NCBI GenBank assembly: GCA_028752905.1
Contig: JAQNBH010000010.1
Span: forward strand, 18,472,422-18,536,421
DNA from: Cladorhizidae sp. MBARI D1340-BT2
Lineage: Eukaryota > Porifera > Demospongiae > Poecilosclerida > Cladorhizidae
Direction of reading: 5' to 3'
DNA length: 64,000 nt
Positions within the stretch are counted from its first letter, which is position 1. Every line of letters begins with the position of its first letter. The notes beneath the pieces were generated by a model. That model ran no database searches, had not been told where the DNA came from, and worked only from the letters and a program-made list of their open reading frames with translations. A program made the translations under genes and the position numbers. Shown one piece after another: positions 57,433-64,000 of this stretch.

Positions 57433-58480
57433 TTATATAGCAGTGATTAAAAAAGGAGGAGTGTATTTTATAGAGGTGTAGCTGTCTACTGAGCATGTGC
57501 CAGTTAAAGGAATCCTATTTTATTGTGTACAGTTCATTTCTATACTTGTCCCTGTCGTACATGCTGTCTGAAGTTCTGCCTCCAGGCACTTATGGTGGTT
57601 GATCTTGTCACATGTCCTGATGTTGGCTCAGAAATGAACTCTCTCTAGAGGCTGTAGAATTATCAACTTCTGCCAAGATTGTGTAGTCCAGGGTTACCGA
57701 GGCATAGGTTACGTGCAGACCAAGGCTCGCCTCGCTAGCCACACCCTCACACACGTGAGCACTCGCAGTAGAAGGACGTCGGGTCAAGTGTAATTGGATG
57801 TTTTGCTCGTCAAGACAGCGTTTTTGAGATGAGCTTGAATTTGCGTGCTTTTCATTAGAGTGTAGTCATGCCGACGCATGTGGACATGGATCTCACAGAT
57901 TTACTTTTCTTTTTTAATTTGTATGGCAAAATGCCACGAAAGTCATGGCAGAGCTTAACAAAAGGCACCTACAAGACTGTCTTCAGCCATGCGCGCGTGT
58001 GTGTGTGTGAGTGTGTGTAGGGAGGGGAGGGAAGTTATGAGGTCTGGCTATTTTACCAAGGGGAGGAGACATGTAGGATACTTCCTTGTTTTCTTGGATA
58101 TTCTGGGATTCCTGGGCTATTAGAGTATGTCTTGGGTGTGTCCCTAGTGAGGCTGAATGGATACAGGAATATTTCTATCCTTGGATACTTGGGACTCTCT
58201 CAGGATGCCCCTGGCTGTAGCCCTAGTAGTAACCCTAGAATGCCTCTAGATATAAGGCCAGGAATATTCCTATCTTTAAACAAGGCCCTAGCCCTAGAAT
58301 ATCCCTCCTAAGCTTAGAAAAGCCCTTGTCTTTGCCGTAGTAACCTTTCAGGCCTAAAGTAGTCATAGAATAGGCTTTAGCCTTGTTTTCAGGATCCATG
58401 CAGCAACCATCCTCAGTCACGAACATCCCCTGGTGGGTTGTGCACAAGTATCTCTACATGTCCCTAGAGGCCGGCTCACT
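57433..58480. other. Gene B intron 5, mostly unique
   Basis: No coding match. A TG tract lies at about 57,990-58,020. At 58,205-58,320 are isolated units resembling the 17-bp CCCTAG satellite (GCCCTAGCCCTAGAATATCC), a possible seed or relic. Confidence 0.5.
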
Positions 58481-58483
58481 AAC

Positions 58484-59209
58484 TATCCTAGGAATGGAGG
58501 AGGCTGGACTCTATCCTAGGAATGTAGGTGGCTGGACTCTATCCTAGGAATGGAGTGGCTGGAATCTATCCTAGGAATGGAGGTGGCTGGACTCTATCCT
58601 AGGAATGGAGGAGGCTGGACTCTATCCTAGGAATGGAGGAGGCTGGACTCTATCCTAGGAATGGAGGTGGCTGGACTCTATCCTAGGAATGGAGGTGGCT
58701 GGACTCTATCCTAGGAATGGAGGTGGCTGGACTCTATCCTAGGAATGGAAGTGGCTGGACTCTATCCTAGAATGGAGGTGGCTGGACTCTATCCTAGGAA
58801 TGGAGGTGGCTAGACTCTATCCTAGGAATGGAGGAGGCTGGACTCTATCCTAGGAATGGAGGTGGCTAGACTCTATCCTAGGAATGGAGGTGGCTGGACT
58901 CTATCCTTGGAATGGAGGTGGCTGGACTCTATCCTAGGAATGGAGGTGGCTGGACTCTATCCTAGGAATGGAGGTGGCTGGACTCTATCCTGGTGGCTGG
59001 ACTCTATCCTAGGAATGGAGGAGGCTGAACTCTATCCTAGGAATGGAGGAGGCTGGACTCTATCCTAGGAATGGAGGAGGCTGGACTCTATCCTAGGAAT
59101 GGAGGTGGCTGGACTCTATCCTAGGAATGGAGGAGGCTGGACTCTATCCTAGGAATGGAGGAGGCTGGACTCTATCCTAGGAATGGAGGTGGCTGGACTC
59201 TATCCTAGG
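58484..59209. repeat. 28-bp satellite array
   Basis: About 26 copies of GGAATGGAGGTGGCTGGACT plus CTATCCTA, with GGAGGAGG variants. Confidence 0.97.
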
Positions 59210-60094
59210 CGTGTCAACAGATGTGACTTACCACAGTTATTAAATCTCATAATAATTATTGTGGAATCATGAGAGGCATAGTAATATTTGCCATGTATGT
59301 GTTAATTGTGTTAGTGGTCGTCCAGTCAGTTTAGTCAGCAGTGTGTCAGGTTTCCTCCCATAATCTGTGGCATACTTAATAATGCCTCAGGCCATTCTCC
59401 TACTCACACCAGGTTCTGTGGTCTGGTGGGAATCATCCCTAACCCCCCTCCCCCCCCCCCTCCCCAAACCAACTACTGATGGGGAGTGCAGTCCCCTGAG
59501 CCAGCATTTTTCTATCTCTCACATTGGAGATAGTCGCAGGTGTCTAGTATACTACAGGAACTGGTATACTAAGGAAGTGCTATAATGAGGATCAAGAAGT
59601 AATAATAGTTTTGTGGCGGGCCACCACGGATGCAGGTGGGAGTGGAGTGCATCTTTGTGTCAGTGCACAAGATGGAAGCTTATGGTGCTCAGCAGCAGCT
59701 GCAAGTCACCACGATCACCAACATACAATTGGCAAGGTCAGACTTGATTTCTAGCAACTACTTTTGGACCAAATGTTGGGACAGTCGATGGCTTCCTTAA
59801 CTCGAATGTATGCCAGGGGCTGGATTTGAGGGAGGGAGAAGGAAGGACAAACTGTACCGACAACCTTGCAAGTCAAACTTTATTTGTGTGTGTAATAACT
59901 AAGCTTCTGCCTTCAGGCTTGAGGGAGTGTTCTAGCACTCACTGGACTGGCTTGACCCAATATCGGATGGCATCTTCACATAACAGCAAAGCCCATATTG
60001 CAGCTAAAACTCATATCCTCAGCTTCTTAGCTGCCCTAGTGGTTTTGGTCACTTATAACTTTCAAAGAATGCCTTGAGTTCCTTGTGGTAGGCC
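59210..60094. other. Gene B intron 5, no gene recognised
   Basis: Small open frames only; none has the Calx-beta second-half pattern. C-rich tract at about 59,446-59,463. Confidence 0.45.
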
Positions 60095-60370
60095 AAACCA
60101 CCATAGCAAGTGAAGCAAGCCCCAAGGTTTATCTTCAGGGCCCCGAGGTTTATGGATGTTGGGGGGGGGAGTAGATCCTGCAAAAGCTACCAAAACCCTG
60201 CAAAACAAGAATTGTTATCCTGCAAAAGCATACATCATGGTTGGCAAGTCTGGTATATCAAGTGAAGCAAGCCTCGAAGTTCATCTTCAGGGATGTGCAT
60301 ATCTTTCATAGCAAGTGAAGCAAGCCCCGAGGTTCATCTTCAGGGCCCCGAGGTTCATCTTCATGGATGT
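60095..60370. repeat. Short dispersed units (CAAGTGAAGCAAGCC)
   Basis: Three to four partial copies of AGCAAGTGAAGCAAGCCCCG and AGGTTCATCTTCAGGG. Confidence 0.85.
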
Positions 60371-60534
60371 CTGCTTTCCTAATTGCATAACATGCGTACA
60401 ATATGTTCTGATGCATGCTCACGATGACTCTGTGTTCTTGATTGTGGAATAAAATAGTTGGTAAAGATAATCAAGTGAATAATTTTAAGTGACCATGCAA
60501 TCAAGCCAATAAGTGATCGGCACTCATTTCTGCT

Positions 60535-60645
60535 GTTTGGTTGGTGGAGTTCTGCTGTGCAACTCTTACCAAGTCCTTGGAGGAGGCAGTAGCTGACCCT
60601 TCGTTGGTACAGTTGACAAGAGGACCAAGTGGCATGTGTTGTGCC
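60535..60645 (-). repeat. Dispersed repeat R2, copy 3, with conserved peptide frame
   Basis: The minus strand reads VNCTNEGSATASSKDLVRVA then QQNSTNQTAE, matching copies at 23.3 kb (-) and 52.7 kb (+). Confidence 0.6.
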
Positions 60646-61184
60646 CAAGAAGAACTAACGAGTTAGAACATTTTTAAGACTAATGTTGGAGTCCCAGAAT
60701 GGACCTTGCCGAACTCGGGCCCAGGCAATGGTTGTGCTGGAATGGTGTAGCTCTCCATGCTGGACTATATCCTATAGAAATATATCCTATAGAAACACAA
60801 CAAACAAACAAGCAACAACAACAAAAATGGTCTGTTAAAAACTGTTCCCTTGTAGATCTCAGCCCTTTATCGTTTAAACACAGGTGCACCAATATTTTAA
60901 GTAGTACAGTCATACTTTATTTTCTCTTAAAATATATATATTTAATTTTTTTATTATTGATTAGTTCTTGTAATGTTTGGAACTTGCTGATTCAAGTTCC
61001 ATTCTAATCAAATACCGATAACTCGTAATTGATGTGATTCTGTGCAGTTGCCGTTCTTGTCACACTCTAATAGCACGTGCATTATTAAAATGTTGGTGGT
61101 GGGGGTATATATTTATTTACCTATATATTTGGTTTGTTTCCTGTTTTTTAATTTATTTATTGTGTACTGTTTTGTCTATATATA
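60646..61184. other. No feature recognised
   Basis: Non-repetitive sequence leading into a TTA array; no coding match. Confidence 0.45.
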
Positions 61185-61245
<61 letters not shown>

Positions 61246-61285
61246 GTTATTATTATTATTATTTATATATATACTTTTTTTTAAA

Positions 61286-61319
<34 letters not shown>

Positions 61320-61392
61320 GTTATTGTTATTGTTGTTATTGTTATTGTTATTGTTATTATTATTATTATTTATATATATACTTTTTTTTAAA

Positions 61393-61448
<56 letters not shown>

Positions 61449-61460
61449 TTATATATATAC

Positions 61461-61552
<92 letters not shown>

Positions 61553-61555
61553 GCA
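61185..61555. repeat. (TTA)n microsatellite, compound
   Basis: Triplet array interrupted three times by TATATATACTTT-type blocks, showing duplication of a larger compound unit. Confidence 0.97.
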
Positions 61556-61904
61556 AAAGTTATTAAGCAAAAGTGAGGTGGAGAGAAAAAGAATTCATTT
61601 CTGTCTCTGCCAGAGAGGCAGCATTGCTGGTCCTGTTTCCCTTCCTTTACAGCAGCCATGGAGCACTCAAACATTCAGCTGCATTCATTCCTTTGCCACT
61701 CTTCCTAACCATCTTCTTATCCTCATCTTACTTACCTCACCTTACTTACTTCTCTGCCTCGCTCTCTGAGGCACGCATTGTTCTTTTCCGATATTTTTAT
61801 GCATTCTTCTAAGTTTATTCATGACTTCATGAACTTCACACACACACACACAAACACACACATTCCCTCACACACAAGCAGTATGTGGCAGAACATGCGC
61901 TTTA
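61556..61904. other. No feature recognised
   Basis: Pyrimidine-rich sequence and a CA tract at about 61,838-61,875. Confidence 0.45.
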
Positions 61905-62520
61905 CTCAGTATACTACTATTAGTCCGTATATTATGTGTCCACGTAGTATACTACTATCAGTCCGTATATTATGTCTCCACATAGTATACTACTACTATT
62001 AGTCCGTATATTAGTCCGTATATTATGCGTCCACGTAGTATACTACTATTAGTCCGTATATTATGTGTCCACGTAGTATACCACTATTAGTCCATTTAGT
62101 CCATGTAGTATACTATTATTAGTCCATGTAGTATATATACTACTATTAGTCCGTATATTATGTGTCCACGTAGTATACCACTATTAGTCCATTTAGTCCA
62201 TGTAGTATACTATTATTAGTCCATGTAGTATATATACTACTATTAGTCCGTATATTATGTGTCTACTACTATTAGTCTGTGTATTGTGTCCATGTAGTAT
62301 ACTATTAGTCCACGTAGTATACTACTATTAGTCTGTGTAATATGTGTCCATGTAGTATACTACTATTAGTCCATACATTATGTGTCCATGTAGTATACTA
62401 CTATTAGTCCATACATTATGTGTCCATGTAGTATACTACTATTAGTCCATGTAGTATACTACTATTAGTCTGTGTATTGTGTCAACATAGTATACTACTA
62501 TCAGTCCGTATATTATGTGT
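61905..62520. repeat. ~38-bp satellite array
   Basis: About 16 irregular copies of TAGTATACTACTATTAGTCC plus GTATATTATGTGTCCACG, with larger blocks repeated (for example the pair near 62,040-62,150 and 62,150-62,250). Confidence 0.95.
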
Positions 62521-63774
62521 CATTATGATAGCAATTGACTTAATTAGAAATTCAGGTTCCTCCACTCACTTATTCTGCACTGTAACGATGGCAACTCGAT
62601 ACCTCCATACAAACTACAAATTCCAAATAAGGAACTCCCTTTCCCAGACTATTTTTTTAAATTGCTCCCTGAAAAGGGATGAAAACCTCTCGACTCTATA
62701 AGACCTTCCATGAGGGGTCAGATAAAGAGATATATATACACACAAAGACAGCTATTCTACCTATTATGTCCCCCCCCCCCCCCCCCCCCCGCCATGCCAC
62801 AGAATTGCCGGGGTGTACAGTGGAAATTTAAGGTAATGGTCATACCTAAAACAAACACTTGTGGTTATACTTTGTATCTCCGTAGATTCTGCACACTTCA
62901 TGAACTTAATATTTAGCTCAAAAGATATAGTTCTCAGTGTGTGCTTCCTTTTAATAATAAAAATGCAGTTTTAACCACCCAAGCTACTGTACTCAAGAGG
63001 ACCTGATTTCGCAACTATTGTGGCTCAAAGTGCTGAAATTACTATCTGTGGCAAGAGGGAGGGCTCCTTTTGCACTATGAATGTTTTCATAGGCACTCAA
63101 CCAAGAGCAAGTGGGTAGAAATCTGTCCAGGCATAAAATTCCATAGCCCATAGACATTTTAGTGTGCATACCTTGACCACTTATTCATGGTTGAATGCCT
63201 AATCAGCTACCCAGCACTTTCCAACCAGAAGCCACAATAGTCAGTCAGTAACACACTTTAGTAATTAACTTGGGCATAATCAAACATGTTAAATAGTATC
63301 AGATGCAAGCACACAAAGATATATCAAGTCAAGTGTGCAGAATCTGTGGAGCTCCAAATTCACTACTACAAGTTTTAAAAAAAGTTGTATTTAAGTCCAC
63401 CCTTAAAGGTTATTGTGTCGGACAACTAACTGGCAACTCAATATTTTTTTTGTGTGTGTGTGTGTGTGTGTGTGGAGGAGGGAAGGGGGTGGGGTGGGGG
63501 AGGAGAGGGAGATGGAAGGGTTAATTGTCAAGCAGCTACACTTTAGTTAATTCACTGTTATGTTCACGTCACACCAATTGGTACAAAATCGATGTCACTT
63601 TTATTGATAATCAGCAGTTTAGAGTTCTGATTAGAAACTTGTTCTGATCAAGCGAGAGCTTTGCTTTCAAGTGGAAGGTCTGTAACATTCTTGAAATTCG
63701 GCATAATTGTATCAATTATATAACTGTGATGTGCATTCAGATTGTCTAGACCCATTCGTTATTGACAAATCAGT
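62521..63774. other. No gene recognised
   Basis: Contains a 21-base C run (62,770-62,790) and a TG tract (63,451-63,474). Small open frames do not match known families. Confidence 0.45.
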
Positions 63775-64000
63775 CTGCCTCCACCTAGTGTGGTGTTGGT
63801 CCAGTGTGTGTCCCCATAGAGCTGTTGTCAACCTACTTCAACTTGCCTGAACCCAGTGTGGTGTTGGTCCAGTGCGTGTTCCCATAGAGCTATTGTCAAC
63901 CTTCTTCAACCTGCTTCAACCCAGTGTGGTGTTGGTCCAGTGTATGTCCCCATAGAGCTATTGTCAATCTACTTCAACCTGCCTCAACCCAGTGTGATGT
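63775..64000 (-). repeat. ~67-bp satellite, inverted relative to 30.4 kb
   Basis: GTGTGGTGTTGGTCCAGTGT plus GTCCCCATAGAGCTATTGTCAACC and CTTCAACCTGCCTCAACCC units are the reverse complement of the array at 30,425-30,885. The array runs off the window end. Confidence 0.92.

Overview
This is animal (metazoan) genomic DNA. Coding exons are short, flanked by GT/AG splice sites and separated by long introns, and most other sequence is transposon debris or tandem repeat. The host genes combine signal peptides, an IgGFc-binding-type domain and split-exon Calx-beta domains. This style of secreted or adhesion protein is expanded in sponges, and sponge aggregation factors also carry Calx-beta domains. 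A demosponge is my best guess (about 60%); another early-branching animal remains possible. No bacterial operon, CRISPR array or convincing tRNA/rRNA gene was seen.

Host genes. Gene A (exons at 96-198, 316-1740, 1889-2017, 2193-2435, 3481-3612, 4785-4982, 5109-5160, + strand) encodes a signal peptide, an IgGFc-binding-like domain and two complete Calx-beta domains. A third Calx-beta domain starts but is cut off where a minisatellite begins at 5161. Gene B (exons at 22347-22389, 30163-30321, 38793-38930, 43463-43702, 48401-48544, + strand, continuing past the window) encodes a short signal peptide, an eight-cysteine module, one complete Calx-beta domain and the first half of a second. All Gene B introns and nearly all Gene A introns are phase 1, so exons or exon pairs behave as shuffleable modules. 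The genes look like diverged neighbours of one secreted or cell-surface family.

Transposons. 6.7-21 kb, between the genes, is a graveyard: two minus-strand hAT remnants (6.7-7.2 and 14.3-16.1 kb), a plus-strand hAT with a degraded BED-like finger (19.1-21.1 kb), a Ty3/gypsy LTR element (9.8-14.1 kb), a CR1/jockey-like LINE (17.0-18.8 kb, minus), and pieces of a LINE with an R2-like C-terminus (CCHC knuckle plus RPD...D motif) at 7.6-9.1, 12.0-12.3, 49.1 and 49.6-50.3 kb. A short hAT derivative with matching terminal repeats (39,017-39,784) lies in a Gene B intron.

Satellites. Roughly 18 kb, over a quarter of the window, is tandem repeat, mostly inside Gene B introns: 30-bp (24.1-27.0 kb), related 23-bp (27.0-28.9 kb), 17-bp (29.15-29.8 kb), ~67-bp (30.4-30.9 kb, inverted again at 63.8-64 kb), a second 17-bp array of 6.5 kb (31.06-37.6 kb), ~50-bp (50.6-52.4 kb), 22-bp (54.5-55.7 kb), 21-bp (55.8-56.8 kb), 28-bp (58.5-59.2 kb) and ~38-bp (61.9-62.5 kb). 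Several show higher-order duplications. Long open frames inside these arrays are by-products of repetition.

The observations most worth following are: Gene B spliced across repeat-filled introns; two adjacent perfect palindromes inside the LINE; the 6.5-kb array whose minus strand fits a G-quadruplex pattern; a dispersed GGTAAAGGGT motif linking a small TIR element to a satellite; a hammerhead-ribozyme-like core in a dispersed repeat; and an unidentified repeat family whose three copies conserve a peptide frame.
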